Shown piece after piece: positions 26,852-37,247 of a stretch of DNA of 40,405 nucleotides; the first letter of the stretch is position 1, and every line of letters begins with the position of its first letter. The notes below the pieces were generated by a model, which worked only from the letters and a program-made list of their open reading frames with translations, made no database searches and was not told the origin of the DNA. The stretch lies in contig CASFDK010000031.1 in the NCBI GenBank assembly GCA_949293415.1, positions 1-40,405 on the forward strand. Direction: 5' to 3'. The translations under genes were made by a program, and so were the position numbers. The DNA comes from an uncultured Verrucomicrobiota bacterium. Lineage in GTDB: Bacteria > Verrucomicrobiota > Verrucomicrobiia > Opitutales > Intestinicryptomonadaceae.

Positions 26852-26885
26852 ATTTTGTGTCTTTTTAAAGAGAAAGATGCTGAAA

Positions 26886-26911
26886 AGTATATATCACTTT
26901 CCCTTTGGCAA
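26886..26911 (-). promoter_or_regulatory. Probable promoter of the rpsL-rpsG-fusA-rpsJ transcript
   Basis: On the minus strand TATACT (26886-26891), preceded by TGATA, forms a good -10 region. The only -35-like match, TTGCCA (26906-26911), is just 14 bases upstream, which is too close for a standard promoter. A 30-base A/T-rich tract lies directly upstream, as at the rplC promoter. Transcription start is probable here, but the -35 assignment is weak. Confidence 0.45.
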
Positions 26912-26919
26912 GTTTTTTA

Positions 26920-27146
26920 TTTAGTTTTTTTTATTTTTTACGCCTTGCGCGACGCCTGTACAACGTCTCCGTCGCCCCGCAATGCTTTGTCTGTCTTGTT
27001 TGAGCCGACCCGACCCGCGTCTCGGAGAACCTCTCCCCCTGCCCGCGAATCGGATTACTTTCGTGGATTTTCGTCTTCGCGCCGTTAGACGTATTTGTCT
27101 CTACGCCTCGTTCGGTGCCGCGCAAAAACTTAATCATCGAAGGACG
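26920..27146. other. Intergenic region between rpoC and rpsL
   Basis: About 230 bases with no convincing gene. The right part is ordinary mixed sequence with one short GGAGA-GGT-TCTCC hairpin (minus strand). The left end is the A/T tract upstream of the rpsL promoter. A 68-codon open frame on the minus strand is composed mainly of Arg, Lys, Thr and Gly with no ribosome binding site and is not considered coding. Confidence 0.6.
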
Positions 27147-27166
27147 CCGACGTTATTGTGCGTCGG
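27147..27166 (-). other. Hairpin enclosing the rpoC stop codon
   Basis: A perfect CCGACG / CGTCGG stem (minus strand) has an eight-base loop that contains the rpoC TAA. No T run follows directly (the nearest TTTTT is about 20 bases on), so it is not a classic terminator. It may protect the 3' end of the message or act with a second factor. Confidence 0.5.
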
Positions 27167-30100
27167 CCTCCGAAGGTGTTTCCGCATCGAAACCGACGGG
27201 CTTGGCCATGGGCTCGCCCACCGCCGTGACCTTCAGTTTGCGGTACGCGGCAAGCCCCGTACCTGCGGGAATCAAATTACCCATAATCACATTTTCCTTG
27301 AAGCCCGAGAGGTCGTCGCGCTTGCCGAGCGTTGCGGCTTCGGTCAGAACTCTCGTAGTTTCCTGGAAGGAGGCTGCGCTTATGAAGCTTTCCGTTTCCA
27401 AGCTCGCCTTCGTGATACCCAAGAGAATCGGCTCTGCGGTCGCGGCTTTACCGCCCGCGGCGACGATGTTCTCGTTGGTTTCCTTAAATTCGTAGCGGTC
27501 TACCTGCTGACCCCAGAAGTAGTCGGAGTCGCCGGGGTCTGTTATGCGCACCTTGCGCAGCATTCTCGAAGCGATAACTTCGATGTGCTTGTCGTTAATT
27601 GTAACGCCCTGCGAGCGGTAAACCTTTTGGATTTCCCTGATGATGTATTCCTGCACTTCGTCCGCGCCCATAACTTCGAGAACTTCGCTCGGGTCTACGC
27701 CGCCTTCGGTAAGGGGCTGACCGCGCTTTACTTCGTCGTCGGGCTGTACGATGATGCGCTTGTTGGCGGGAATGAGGTGTTCCTCGATTGTCGCGTCGTC
27801 GCCTTCCTGCCATCCCTTCGGAACTATGCGCAGAATCGTCTTCTTGCGGCGCGTGCCGCCGATCTTTACGATACCGTACGAACGCGCGATTTCCGCGGCA
27901 TCCTTGGGTCTGCGAGCTTCGAACAATTCCGCAACGCGCGGCAGACCGCCCGTGATGTCCTGCGTTTTTGCGGCGGAACGCGGGGTTTTCGCCATAATCA
28001 TACCGGGGGCGATTTCGTCGCCTTCTGCAACGATGACCTGCGCGCCCGTCGGGATGGCTTGGAACGCCTTGACCTTCTTCGTCTTCTTGTCGATGATGTT
28101 GATGGTCGGGTTGAGGTCTTCCTTGTGGTCGGAAATGATGATTGTGGTACGCCCCGTCGAGGGGTCGAAGTCGGAACGGTATGTCAAACCGTCAATCAAG
28201 TCCTTGAACTGGACGATACCGGATTCGCTTGCCATAATCGGGATGTTGTGCGGGTCCCAACGCGCAAGGAGCGTGCCCTTCTTGACGTGCTGACCTTCTT
28301 CCGCGGTGATGAGTGCACCAGCCGCCAGAGTGTAGTCTTCGAGAACGTTGCCCTCTTCGCCGACAATCTTCATATGTGCGGTTTTGTTGAGGACTACGCT
28401 TACCTTGATTTCGTTGCCGTCGGCATCGACCTGCGGAAGCGAAACGCACGTGATATCTTCGTAATGGATTGTGCCGTCGTTGCGCGCCGTAAGTTCGGGA
28501 GCTTTGACCGCCTGTGCAACGCCGCCGACGTGGAAGGTTCTCATCGTAAGCTGCGTACCGGGCTCGCCGATGGACTGCGCCGCGATGATGCCGACCGCCG
28601 TGCCGCGCTCTACAAGCTTCTGCGAAGACGGGTCGATGCCGTACGCCTTTGCGGGGATTGCATTGCGCTTGAGGTGCGTGAGCGGGCTCATAATCTTTAC
28701 GCGCTCGATACCGAGTGCGCCGATGCGCTTTGCCATTGCCTCGGTGATGAGTTCGCCGCTGTGGACTACGATTTCCGACGGGTTCGTCGGGTTCTTTACG
28801 TCGTCCGACGAGCAGCGGCCGACGATGCGGTCGAACAGAGACACAATTTCGTCGTCGCCGTCGTAGATTGCCTGTTTCCAAATACCCGCGCGGTTGCCGT
28901 CGTCCTCTTCCGTGATGATAACGTCCATTGCAACATCGCAGAGTTTTCTGGTCATATAGCCCGCGTCCGCCGTTTTAAGAGCGGTGTCGGCAAGACCCTT
29001 GCGCGCGCCGTGCGTGGAAATGAAGTATTCGTGTACGCTCAGACCTTCGCGGAAGGACGAGAGAATCGGACGTTCGATAATTTCGCCGTTGGGCTTTGCC
29101 ATAAGACCGCGCGCGCCGCAGAGCTGGCGAACCTGAGCCTTGTTGCCTCGGGCTCCCGAATCCATCAAAACGTAAACGGGGTTGATGTGCTGGCGGCCGA
29201 ATGTCTTTTCGGGAACACGCGCGAGGTTTTCGAACGCCTTCTTCGCGATTTCGTCGGTCGCAACGTTCCAAACGTCTATGACCTTGTTCGAGCGTTCGCC
29301 TTTTGTAATCGTACCCTTGTGGTATTCGTTTTCGATGACCTTGATTTTCGCGCGGGCTTCGGCGATAATCGACTTCTTTTCGGCGGGAATGTCCATGTCG
29401 CCGATACCGATTGAAATACCCGCCAATGTAGCCGTGCGGAAACCGAGTTTCTTCATCCTGTCGAGTACGGGCGCGCTTTCGCTGCGGCCGCAAATCTTAA
29501 ACGTATTCAAGATGAGGTCGCCGAGTTTGCCCTTCGGAACTACGAAATTTACGAAGCCCATTTTTTCGGGCCAAATTGTGTTGAAGATGACGCGTCCGGG
29601 AGTGGTGCGGATGATTTTCTTTGTCTTGTCGCCGAAAATCGTGTCTTTGCCGTAGTCTGGGTTGACGTAGTCAATCCAGTCATGCCAGTGGAGCATACCT
29701 TCCGCCTGCGCTCCTTCGACTTCGCGGAGGGACGCAAGAAGGGGAACGCGGTCGCCCTTTTCCTTCTTCAGGCTCGGTTCGTATGTGAGGTAGTAGCAAC
29801 CCAACACGATGTCCTGCGAAGGAGTCAAAATAGGTTTGCCCGATGAGGGCGAGAAAATGTTGTTGCTTGCAAGCATCAGGAGTTTTGCCTCCAAGATTGC
29901 CTCGAGCGAAAGGGGAACGTGCACCGCCATTTGGTCGCCGTCGAAGTCCGCATTGTACGCCGCACAAACGAGCGGGTGCAGGCGGATTGCATCGCCTTCG
30001 ATGAGAACGGGCTCGAACGCCTGAATCGAAAGTCTGTGGAGCGTCGGAGCGCGGTTGAGCATAACGGGGTGCCCCTCGGTTACCTCTTCCAGAATATCCC

Positions 30101-31337
30101 AAACTTCGGGCGACTTCTTTTCAATCATCTTGCGCGCGCTGCGGACGGTGTGGACGAAACCCAGTTCCTTTAAGCGGCGGATAATGAAAGGTTCGAACAG
30201 TGTAAGAGCCATTTTCTTCGGCAGACCGCACTGGTTGAGCTTGAGGTCGGGACCGATGACGATAACCGAACGCCCTGAATAGTCTACGCGCTTACCGAGC
30301 AGGTTCTGACGGAAACGACCCTGTTTGCCCTTGAGCATATCCGAAATGCTCTTGAGCGGTCTGTTGCCCGCGCCCGTTACGGGACGGCCGTGGCGGCCGT
30401 TGTCGAACAGCGCGTCGATGGACTCCTGCAACATTCTCTTTTCGTTGTGAATGATGACATCGGGAGTGCGCATCTGCATAAGGCTGCGCAGACGGTTGTT
30501 GCGGTTGATTACGCGGCGGTAAAGGTCGTTGAGGTCGCTGGTTGCAAATCTGCCGCCCTCGAGGGGGACGAGAGGTCTGAGGTCCGGCGGAATGACGGGC
30601 AGGACTTCGAGAATCATCCATTCGGGGCGCGAATTGCTCTGAATGAAGCCCTGAACGAGCTTCAAACGCTTCGAAAGCTTCTTTTTAATCTGCTTCGAGC
30701 GCGTCGACTGCATTTGTTCGACGAGTTCAACTTCGAGCTTTTCCAAGTCGATTTTTGCGAGCAGATCGCGGATGGCCTCCGCGCCCATTTTTGCGACAAA
30801 TTCGCTGCCCGCGTCGATTTCGGCTTGGTAATCTTCCTCGGTGAGGAACTGCTTGAATGTAAGCGACGTGTTCATCGGGTCGATGACGACGTAGCGTTCG
30901 TAGTAAATTACGCTTTCGAGGGCTTTCGAAGTCATATCGAGCATCAAGCTGAGTCTGCTCGGCATACTTTTCAAAAACCAGATGTGGGCTACGGGAACTG
31001 CAAGTTCGATGTGTCCCATTCTTTCGCGGCGCACGCGGCTTGTCGTTACTTCAACACCGCAACGGTCGCAAACCTGATCCTTAAAGCGGATGCGTTTGTA
31101 CTTGCCGCAAGCGCACTCGTAGTCGCGCACCGGACCGAAAATTCTCTGACAGAACAAACCGCCGGGTTCGGGCTTGAACGTGCGGTAGTTGATTGTTTCG
31201 GGGTTCTTGACCTCGCCGTGCGACCACGAACGAATCGTATCGGGAGACGCAAGACCAATCGAAACGGAGTCGAAACCCGCATCGCTGTCGAAACCGAGAA
31301 TTTCACGCGCTTGTTGGCTTGTATTGTTTTCGTCCAT
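27153..31337 (-). CDS. rpoC: DNA-directed RNA polymerase subunit beta' lacking the second zinc site
   Basis: 1394-residue catalytic subunit. The N-terminal zinc ribbon is intact (Cys75, 77, 90, 93) and the active-site NADFDGD is present, as are the bridge helix, the trigger-loop start RTFHVGG with a long insertion after it (SI3-like), and [16 protein letters not shown]. The second zinc site, normally four Cys near E. coli 814, 888, 895 and 898, is gone: EEDDG (Asp813) replaces EDDCG, and the SPLTHL to PAKAYG stretch (885-901) has no Cys. I use the ATG at 31337, which has an AAGGA site 8-10 bases upstream; longer frames run into rpoB and are not real. It lies 44 bases after rpoB. Confidence 0.99.
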   Translation of the reverse strand: MDENNTSQQAREILGFDSDAGFDSVSIGLASPDTIRSWSHGEVKNPETINYRTFKPEPGGLFCQRIFGPVRDYECACGKYKRIRFKDQVCDRCGVEVTTSRVRRERMGHIELAVPVAHIWFLKSMPSRLSLMLDMTSKALESVIYYERYVVIDPMNTSLTFKQFLTEEDYQAEIDAGSEFVAKMGAEAIRDLLAKIDLEKLEVELVEQMQSTRSKQIKKKLSKRLKLVQGFIQSNSRPEWMILEVLPVIPPDLRPLVPLEGGRFATSDLNDLYRRVINRNNRLRSLMQMRTPDVIIHNEKRMLQESIDALFDNGRHGRPVTGAGNRPLKSISDMLKGKQGRFRQNLLGKRVDYSGRSVIVIGPDLKLNQCGLPKKMALTLFEPFIIRRLKELGFVHTVRSARKMIEKKSPEVWDILEEVTEGHPVMLNRAPTLHRLSIQAFEPVLIEGDAIRLHPLVCAAYNADFDGDQMAVHVPLSLEAILEAKLLMLASNNIFSPSSGKPILTPSQDIVLGCYYLTYEPSLKKEKGDRVPLLASLREVEGAQAEGMLHWHDWIDYVNPDYGKDTIFGDKTKKIIRTTPGRVIFNTIWPEKMGFVNFVVPKGKLGDLILNTFKICGRSESAPVLDRMKKLGFRTATLAGISIGIGDMDIPAEKKSIIAEARAKIKVIENEYHKGTITKGERSNKVIDVWNVATDEIAKKAFENLARVPEKTFGRQHINPVYVLMDSGARGNKAQVRQLCGARGLMAKPNGEIIERPILSSFREGLSVHEYFISTHGARKGLADTALKTADAGYMTRKLCDVAMDVIITEEDDGNRAGIWKQAIYDGDDEIVSLFDRIVGRCSSDDVKNPTNPSEIVVHSGELITEAMAKRIGALGIERVKIMSPLTHLKRNAIPAKAYGIDPSSQKLVERGTAVGIIAAQSIGEPGTQLTMRTFHVGGVAQAVKAPELTARNDGTIHYEDITCVSLPQVDADGNEIKVSVVLNKTAHMKIVGEEGNVLEDYTLAAGALITAEEGQHVKKGTLLARWDPHNIPIMASESGIVQFKDLIDGLTYRSDFDPSTGRTTIIISDHKEDLNPTINIIDKKTKKVKAFQAIPTGAQVIVAEGDEIAPGMIMAKTPRSAAKTQDITGGLPRVAELFEARRPKDAAEIARSYGIVKIGGTRRKKTILRIVPKGWQEGDDATIEEHLIPANKRIIVQPDDEVKRGQPLTEGGVDPSEVLEVMGADEVQEYIIREIQKVYRSQGVTINDKHIEVIASRMLRKVRITDPGDSDYFWGQQVDRYEFKETNENIVAAGGKAATAEPILLGITKASLETESFISAASFQETTRVLTEAATLGKRDDLSGFKENVIMGNLIPAGTGLAAYRKLKVTAVGEPMAKPVGFDAETPSEADAQ

Positions 31338-31381
31338 ATAAAATTCCTTGATTTTTAAAGGGGGGTTAAAAAAGCGTCGGA

Positions 31382-34300
31382 TTATATTTCTATGTCGTCG
31401 CTGTTTTCCGCTTTGATGTTCAAGCACAGACCCTGCATTTCCTTCATCAATACGTTGAAGGACTGCGGCGTACCCGCCTGCAACGAGCTGTCGCCCTTTA
31501 CGAGCTGCTCGTAAATGCGCGTTCTGCCCTGCACGTCGTCGGACTTTACCGTGAGCAATTCCTGCAGCGTGTAAGCCGCGCCGTAAGCTTCGAGTGCCCA
31601 AACTTCCATTTCGCCGAAACGCTGACCGCCGTATTGAGCCTTGCCGCCCAACGGCTGTTGAGTAATAAGGCTGTACGGACCTACCGCACGGGCGTGGATC
31701 TTGTCGGCAACCAAGTGGTTGAGCTTCATCATATAGATGTACCCGACAACGACCGGCTGGTCGAAGTAGTCGCCCGTCAGACCGTCGATGAGGCGAACCT
31801 TGCCGCTTTCGGGCATACCCGTGTTCTTGAGGTATGTGCGGATATCCTTTTCGCTGATACCGTCGAAAATCGGGGTGGCAATCTTGATTCCGAGTTTTTT
31901 GCAAGCCCAGCCCAAGTGCGTTTCCAAGACCTGACCTACGTTCATTCGGGACGGAACACCCATCGGGTTCAAGCAGATTTCAACGGGCGTGCCGTCGGGC
32001 AGATAGGGCATATCCTCTTCGGGAACGATGCGGGCAACGATACCCTTGTTGCCGTGGCGGCCTGCCATCTTGTCGCCAACCTGAATCTTGCGCTTTGTGG
32101 CGATGTAAACTTTTACGTTCTTGATGACGTTCTGGTCGGAGCCGTCGCCGCTTTCGATTGAAGCGACCTTGCGGGCGCATTCGGCTTCGATTTCGGCAAA
32201 CTTGCTCTGGAAGCCTTCGATGATTCCGAAAATCTTGTTGCGAACCGGCGATGGATCGATGTCGATGTTCTTCGAAACGGAAGCCAAGCGGCGCAAAAGC
32301 GTCTTGGTGATTTTTCTGTTCTGCGGAATGATGACTTCGCCAGTTTCCGAGTTGCGTACGTCGAGCGGAATTTTTTCGCCCAAGAGTACGTTCGAAAGAG
32401 CTTCGGTGAGCTCATCGCGGAGGGCGTCGCTCTGTGCACGGTGCTCTTCCTTGATTTTGCGGGTGCGACGGCGCATGTCGCTTTCGCTGAGCTTTTCGCC
32501 TTCGCCGTCGACTTTCGTCGAAACCTTGACATCCATAATGATGCCCTTTACGCCCGAGGGAACGATGAGCGACGAGTCCTTAACGTCGGATGCCTTTTCG
32601 CCGAAGATTGCGCGGAGCAGTTTTTCCTCGGGCGCAAGTTCCGTTTCGCTCTTCGGGGTGATTTTACCCACGAGGATGTCGCCCGCCTTCACTTCCGCTC
32701 CGATGCGGATTACGCCGTTGCGGTCGAGGTTCTTGAGCGCGTCTTCGCCGACATTGGGAATGTCTCGCGTTATTTCTTCGGGCCCGAGCTTTGTGTCGCG
32801 CGCCGTTACTTCGTATTCTTCGATGTGCACCGAGGTGAAAACATCGTTCTTGATGAGCTTTTCCGAGAGCAGAATTGCGTCTTCGAAGTTGTATCCGTTC
32901 CAAGGCATAAATGCCACCAAAACGTTCTTGCCGAGTGCCAATTCGCCGTCTTCGGTTGCCGCGCCGTCCGCCAGAACCGTACCGACCTTCACCTTTTGAC
33001 CGTGTTTTACAACGGGCTTTTGCGTGAAGCATGTGCACGCGTTCGAGCGCATAAATTTGCGCATTTCGTAAACGAAAATCTTCTTGTCGGGATCGCTCTT
33101 AAGCTTGCCCTGAACTTTTTTGGGCATTTCGCCGTCGGGCGTTACCACGACCCGCTTTGCGTCGACGCTTGCCACGATACCGTCGGATTCCGAAAGAACT
33201 ACCGTGCGCGAGTCTGTCGCGACTCTGCCTTCGATGCCCGTGCCCACGAACGGAGCTTGGGTTTTCAAAAGCGGCACGCCCTGACGTTGCATGTTCGAAC
33301 CCATCAACGCGCGGTTTGCGTCGTCGTGTTCGAGGAACGGGATAAGACCCGCCGCAACCGATACGAGCTGTTTCGGGCTTACGTCCATATAGTCGACATC
33401 CTTCGGGTCGACTTCCGAAACTTCGTCGAAGTTTCTTGCGATTACCCTGCCGACAAGCTTGCCGTCCTTGATTTCGCTGCTCGCCTGCGCGATTGTCTTG
33501 CCCTCTTCTTCGTCCGCCGAAAGGTATTCGATTTTGTCGAGAACCTTGCCGTTTTCCACTTTGCGGTAGGGCGTTTCGATAAAGCCGAACTCGTTGATTT
33601 TCGCGTAGCACGAAAGCGAGTTGATAAGACCGATATTCGGACCTTCAGGCGTTTCAATCGGACAAATTCTGCCGTAGTGCGTTGCATGGACGTCTCGGAC
33701 TTCGAAGCCCGCGCGTTCGCGGCTCAAACCGCCCTGACCGAGAGCCGAAAGACGGCGTTTGTGGGTCAGTTCCGAAAGCGGATTGATTTGGTCCATAAAC
33801 TGCGAGAGCTGGTTTCTCGCGAAGAAGTCGCGGATAACCGTGGTCATCGCCTTCGTGTTTACGAGACGCTGGATTGTAAGCGATTCCACGTTCTGTTCCG
33901 ACGCGTTCATACGTTCGCGGATAATCTTTTCGGTACGGGCAAGACCCGCCCTGCACTGGTTGGCGAGCAATTCGCCCGCGGTTCTTACACGGCGGCTGCT
34001 CAAATTGTCGATATCGTCGATGATACCCTGACCCTTCTTGAGCTTGCAGAGATATTTCGTGCCTGCAACGATGTCTTCGCTTGTGAGAATGCGGGTTTCG
34101 AGCGGCGTATTCAGCCCCAGTTTTTGGTTGATTTTGAATCTGCCGACTCTGCCCAAGTCGTAACGCTTTGGATCTTTGAGTGTGCGGCGGATGAGTGCGC
34201 GCGCGTTTTCGACGTTTACGGGTTCGCCGGGGCGCAACTGCGTGTAGATGTACTTCAACGCGCCCTCTTCGTTCTTTGTCTTGTCCTTCTTGATTGCGCG

Positions 34301-35149
34301 GACGATTGCGCCGTCGTCGACCGTGGTGTCGATGACTTTAAATTCTTCGATGTTTGCCGCCTTGAACTTCTGAATCGCCATTGTCGTGAGCGTTTCGTAC
34401 TGTTTGAGAAGCACGATGCCCTTGTCGGGGTCGGTTACAGGTTCGGCGAGAACGTATTGCGAGATGTTTTCCATCTGCAATGCGCGTTTTACCGACATAT
34501 CTTCGACTTCGTAGAAAAGCTTGACGATTTCGGGGTCGGAGCTGTGTCCGAGTGCGCGCAACAGTGTTGTGATAAGGAACTTCCTGCGGCGGCGGCGGCG
34601 GTCGATATAAACGTAAAGCAGGTCGTTTTGGTCGAACTGCACTTCAACCCATGTGCCGCGGTCGGGGATGAGACGGAAAGAATAGAGTATCTTGTCGGAG
34701 CTGTGCATTGTCTCTTCAAAACAAATGCCGGGGCTGCGGTGCAATTGGCTGACAACCACGCGTTCGGCGCCGTTTACGATAAAACTGCCGCTCTTGGTCA
34801 TCATGTTGATGTCGCCCATGAAAATTGTGTCTTCTTTGGTGGAGTCGCCGGAAACAAGGCGGAACTTCACGTGAAGGGCTACGGAGTATGTGGTGCTTTC
34901 CTTTATGCACTCCACTTCCGTCTGCTTAGGACCTACGAGTTCGTAGGATACATACTCAAGCTTGTGTTTTCCGTCGTAGCTTTCTATCGGGAATATCTCG
35001 CTGAAGACAGCGTGCAAACCCACCATTCTTCTCTTCGCGGGGGGTACGTCTTTTTGGAGAAAATCAGCATATGAATTAAGCTGATTCTCAATGAGATTGG
35101 GAAGCGGTATTACTTCCTTGAGTTTTCCAAAGTTTATTCGCTCGGACAT
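31382..35149 (-). CDS. rpoB: DNA-directed RNA polymerase subunit beta
   Basis: 1255-residue subunit that forms the other half of the catalytic cleft. The rifampicin region is clear: [20 protein letters not shown] followed by [20 protein letters not shown]. It matches the sensitive consensus except that Ile replaces the second Asn position (E. coli Asn518) and Gln the Pro after SALG. The [23 protein letters not shown] and C-terminal [15 protein letters not shown] motifs are intact. No strong ribosome binding site is seen. It follows the rplL-rpoB terminator by about 125 bases. Confidence 0.99.
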   Translation of the reverse strand: MSERINFGKLKEVIPLPNLIENQLNSYADFLQKDVPPAKRRMVGLHAVFSEIFPIESYDGKHKLEYVSYELVGPKQTEVECIKESTTYSVALHVKFRLVSGDSTKEDTIFMGDINMMTKSGSFIVNGAERVVVSQLHRSPGICFEETMHSSDKILYSFRLIPDRGTWVEVQFDQNDLLYVYIDRRRRRRKFLITTLLRALGHSSDPEIVKLFYEVEDMSVKRALQMENISQYVLAEPVTDPDKGIVLLKQYETLTTMAIQKFKAANIEEFKVIDTTVDDGAIVRAIKKDKTKNEEGALKYIYTQLRPGEPVNVENARALIRRTLKDPKRYDLGRVGRFKINQKLGLNTPLETRILTSEDIVAGTKYLCKLKKGQGIIDDIDNLSSRRVRTAGELLANQCRAGLARTEKIIRERMNASEQNVESLTIQRLVNTKAMTTVIRDFFARNQLSQFMDQINPLSELTHKRRLSALGQGGLSRERAGFEVRDVHATHYGRICPIETPEGPNIGLINSLSCYAKINEFGFIETPYRKVENGKVLDKIEYLSADEEEGKTIAQASSEIKDGKLVGRVIARNFDEVSEVDPKDVDYMDVSPKQLVSVAAGLIPFLEHDDANRALMGSNMQRQGVPLLKTQAPFVGTGIEGRVATDSRTVVLSESDGIVASVDAKRVVVTPDGEMPKKVQGKLKSDPDKKIFVYEMRKFMRSNACTCFTQKPVVKHGQKVKVGTVLADGAATEDGELALGKNVLVAFMPWNGYNFEDAILLSEKLIKNDVFTSVHIEEYEVTARDTKLGPEEITRDIPNVGEDALKNLDRNGVIRIGAEVKAGDILVGKITPKSETELAPEEKLLRAIFGEKASDVKDSSLIVPSGVKGIIMDVKVSTKVDGEGEKLSESDMRRRTRKIKEEHRAQSDALRDELTEALSNVLLGEKIPLDVRNSETGEVIIPQNRKITKTLLRRLASVSKNIDIDPSPVRNKIFGIIEGFQSKFAEIEAECARKVASIESGDGSDQNVIKNVKVYIATKRKIQVGDKMAGRHGNKGIVARIVPEEDMPYLPDGTPVEICLNPMGVPSRMNVGQVLETHLGWACKKLGIKIATPIFDGISEKDIRTYLKNTGMPESGKVRLIDGLTGDYFDQPVVVGYIYMMKLNHLVADKIHARAVGPYSLITQQPLGGKAQYGGQRFGEMEVWALEAYGAAYTLQELLTVKSDDVQGRTRIYEQLVKGDSSLQAGTPQSFNVLMKEMQGLCLNIKAENSDDIEI

Positions 35150-35274
35150 ATTCTTGAGATTTGATTTGGGTTCGCCCTCTGCAAAATCCGCCCCCGCAAT
35201 ATCGCGCTATCGGACGCGGATTCAAAAGAACTTGCATATCCCCTTTCTTTTGCGCTTCGGGATATTTTAAGCGG

Positions 35275-35326
35275 AAAAAGCGGACAGCCGCGATGCCGAT
35301 ATTACTCGGCACCGCGGGCTCTCCGC
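35275..35326 (-). terminator. Attenuator-like terminator between rplL and rpoB
   Basis: On the minus strand a long stem-loop starts 29 bases after the rplL stop codon. Pairs run GCGGA/TCCGC, AGCC/GGCT, then GCGGTGCCGA with TCGGCATCGC (one G-U), closing on a GTAATA loop, and the 3' arm runs straight into five T. Just before it is a small CTTGAA-CC-TTCAAG hairpin (35335-35348). Since rpoB and rpoC have no obvious promoter of their own, this is probably a partial terminator that lowers polymerase relative to ribosomal protein output, as in E. coli. Confidence 0.85.
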
Positions 35327-35354
35327 GAAAAGTATACTTGAAGGTTCAAGCGTA

Positions 35355-35732
35355 TTACTTGACTTCGACTTCGGCACCCGCGTCCTTGAGCTTCTTAGCC
35401 AATTCTGCGGATTCGTCCTTATTGACGCCTTCCTTGATTGTCTTCGGAGCGCCTTCGACGAGAGCCTTAGCTTCAGCCAAGCCCAAGCCTGTGATTGCAC
35501 GGACTTCCTTAATGACCGCAATCTTCTTGGAGGGGTCAACCGCTTTGAGGATAACGTCGAACGAGTCCTTTTCTTCGACTGCCGCCGCGCCGCCGTTGCC
35601 GGCTACTACTGCTACGGGAGCAGCTGCGCTTACGCCCCATTTTTCTTCGAGCTCCTTGACAAGAGCCGCCGCGTCAACGACTGTGAGTGCGCTGAGCCAT
35701 TCGATAACCTGATCTTTTGTGATGTCTGCCAT
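35355..35732 (-). CDS. rplL: Large ribosomal subunit protein bL12 (L7/L12)
   Basis: 125-residue stalk protein, present in several copies per ribosome, that recruits translation GTPases. The N-terminal dimerisation helix pair, an Ala/Gly-rich hinge ([16 protein letters not shown]) and the C-terminal domain with [29 protein letters not shown] are visible. The ATG at 35732 has a strong AAAGGAGA site; frames that start further upstream are not plausible. A 189-base gap separates it from rplJ. Confidence 0.99.
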   Translation of the reverse strand: MADITKDQVIEWLSALTVVDAAALVKELEEKWGVSAAAPVAVVAGNGGAAAVEEKDSFDVILKAVDPSKKIAVIKEVRAITGLGLAEAKALVEGAPKTIKEGVNKDESAELAKKLKDAGAEVEVK

Positions 35733-35823
35733 TTTTATTTTCTCCTTTGAACTCTTGGCATTCCTCGCGGAATAATTAAGAGGTTTCTCCCCCCAAGGGT
35801 GTTCTTTAGTTGTTTGTTTTTGC

Positions 35824-35855
35824 GTCCGCCGAATATGCAAACCTATGCGGCGGAC
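35824..35855 (-). other. Hairpin in the rplJ-rplL intergenic region
   Basis: An eight-base-pair perfect stem GTCCGCCG / CGGCGGAC closes a 16-base loop in the 189-base spacer between rplJ and rplL. No T run follows it. It could be an mRNA processing or stabilising element that helps supply the extra copies of L12 relative to L10. Confidence 0.55.
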
Positions 35856-35921
35856 AAAATTGTTTTTTCTTCAAATTCGGGACGTATCCGAAACCGAATG
35901 CGCCCCGAGTGCGACTCAAAA

Positions 35922-36431
35922 CTACGCCTGCGCTTCCGCTTCTGCAGGTGCGCCGCCTTCCTTCTCGAGCTTGCAGAATATGACGCGAACCATCTGGCTT
36001 GCGGGCGTATTGAGCAACGAGAGGAACTTTGCGCGGAGTTCGGGAAGGCTCGGGAGGCTACCGAGGTATTCGACCTCTTCCTTCGACATAACCTTCTCGC
36101 CCATAATACCGAGCTTGATTGTCGAGTTTTCGCGGGTCTTGAAGAACGTCGAAACGGCCTTTGCAACCGCAGCCGGATCTTCTCCGCCCGTGATTACGCC
36201 GGTCTGGCCTTCGAGAACTGCGTCCATCGACGGCAGGTTAAGTTCCTTTGCCGCGATTTTGATAATCGAATTCTTTGCAACGTGGTATTCCGCACCGACC
36301 GCCGCAAGAGCTTTGCGCAACTCGGCAGCATCCGCCACTTTTACGCCCGTGAAGCTGACGAGGAAAACGTGCCCCGCCGACGACAGGCGATTGCGAGCTT
36401 CTTCTACGAGAAATTTCTTTTCGGGTCTCAT
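35922..36431 (-). CDS. rplJ: Large ribosomal subunit protein uL10
   Basis: 169-residue base of the L12 stalk. It starts MRPEKKFLVEEARNRL and contains the RNA-binding FTGVKVADAAELRKAL and KNSIIKIAAKE segments, followed by a C-terminal helix that binds L12 dimers. A clear AAGGAGAG ribosome binding site precedes the ATG. It is only 15 bases after rplA, so the long L10-binding leader that regulates rplJL in enteric bacteria has no room here. Confidence 0.98.
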   Translation of the reverse strand: MRPEKKFLVEEARNRLSSAGHVFLVSFTGVKVADAAELRKALAAVGAEYHVAKNSIIKIAAKELNLPSMDAVLEGQTGVITGGEDPAAVAKAVSTFFKTRENSTIKLGIMGEKVMSKEEVEYLGSLPSLPELRAKFLSLLNTPASQMVRVIFCKLEKEGGAPAEAEAQA

Positions 36432-36446
36432 TGTGAAAAACTCTCC

Positions 36447-37139
36447 TTATTGTGCAACTGCAACTTCGCTCAGCGCAATCTTAACGCTGGGGCTCATTGT
36501 CGAGCTGATTGCGATTGAATTGATGAACTTGCCCTTGATGACTTCGGGGCGCGCCGCTACAACGCTGTCGAGAACAACCTTTGCGTTTTCCGCGAGCTTG
36601 TCCGCCGCAAAGCTGCGCTTGCCGACTACAACGCTCATGTTCGAAGTTTTGTCCATCTTGAATTCTACACGACCCGCTTTGACTTCCTTGATAGCCGCGG
36701 CAACGTCGTCCGTTACCGTGCCGCTCTTGGGATTGGGCATCAAACCCTTCGGACCGAGAACGCGGGCAACCTTGCGGACTTCCTTCATCGCCGATGTCGT
36801 CGAAATTGCGACGTCGAAATCGAGGAATCCTTCGGAAACTTCCTTGATGAGGTCTTCAAAACCCGCCTTGTCTGCGCCTGCCGCCAGAGCCGCTTCGGGA
36901 TTTTCCGTGAAGACGATTACTCTGACTTTTTTGCCGCTGCCATTGGGCAGACGAACCGTTCCGCGCACCATTTGCGTGCTCTGTTTGGGATCGACATTCA
37001 GGCGGAAGGAAAGTTCCACCGTTTCGTCGAACGCAGCTTTCGGCATTGCCTGCAGCGCGTCTACGGCTTCCTTCAACGAGAGTGCCGCTTTCGGCGCGGC
37101 TTCAGCCGCTTTCTGGTATCTTTTGCTTCTTTTAACCAT
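36447..37139 (-). CDS. rplA: Large ribosomal subunit protein uL1
   Basis: 230-residue protein of the L1 stalk that guides deacylated tRNA out of the E site. Recognisable segments are VELSFRLNVDPKQSTQMVRGTVRLPNGSGKKVRV, GPKGLMPNPKSGTVT and GRVEFKMDKT. In other bacteria it represses its own operon. A 108-base spacer containing a hairpin separates it from rplK. Confidence 0.99.
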   Translation of the reverse strand: MVKRSKRYQKAAEAAPKAALSLKEAVDALQAMPKAAFDETVELSFRLNVDPKQSTQMVRGTVRLPNGSGKKVRVIVFTENPEAALAAGADKAGFEDLIKEVSEGFLDFDVAISTTSAMKEVRKVARVLGPKGLMPNPKSGTVTDDVAAAIKEVKAGRVEFKMDKTSNMSVVVGKRSFAADKLAENAKVVLDSVVAARPEVIKGKFINSIAISSTMSPSVKIALSEVAVAQ

Positions 37140-37194
37140 GACTTTTTCTTTTGTCTCCTGCTTTTTTGCAGTGCGGTTTGTTATTGTTGTCTTA

Positions 37195-37237
37195 CGAATT
37201 TCGCGTCCGCCCCATTCGAGACCGACGCGAAAGTTCG
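37195..37237 (-). other. Stable hairpin in the rplK-rplA spacer
   Basis: On the minus strand TTTCGCGTC pairs perfectly with GACGCGAAA and, past one unpaired C, CGAA pairs with TTCG, giving a 13-pair stem with a 16-base loop. It begins 10 bases after the rplK stop. There is no T run, so an RNA-processing or L1-type regulatory role is more likely than termination. Confidence 0.6.
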
Positions 37238-37247
37238 GAATAAAAGA

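Noticed and set aside
26931..27137. 68-codon basic open frame between rpoC and rpsL
   Set aside because: No ribosome binding site, biased to Arg/Lys/Thr/Gly, and it runs into the A/T tract of the rpsL promoter.
31338..31904. 189-codon upstream extension of the rpoC frame
   Set aside because: It overlaps the 3' end of rpoB in another frame. The ATG at 31337 has a good ribosome binding site and gives the normal RpoC start.
35733..35840. Upstream extension of the rplL frame
   Set aside because: L12 starts at MADITKDQV with a strong AAAGGAGA site; the extension has no family resemblance.
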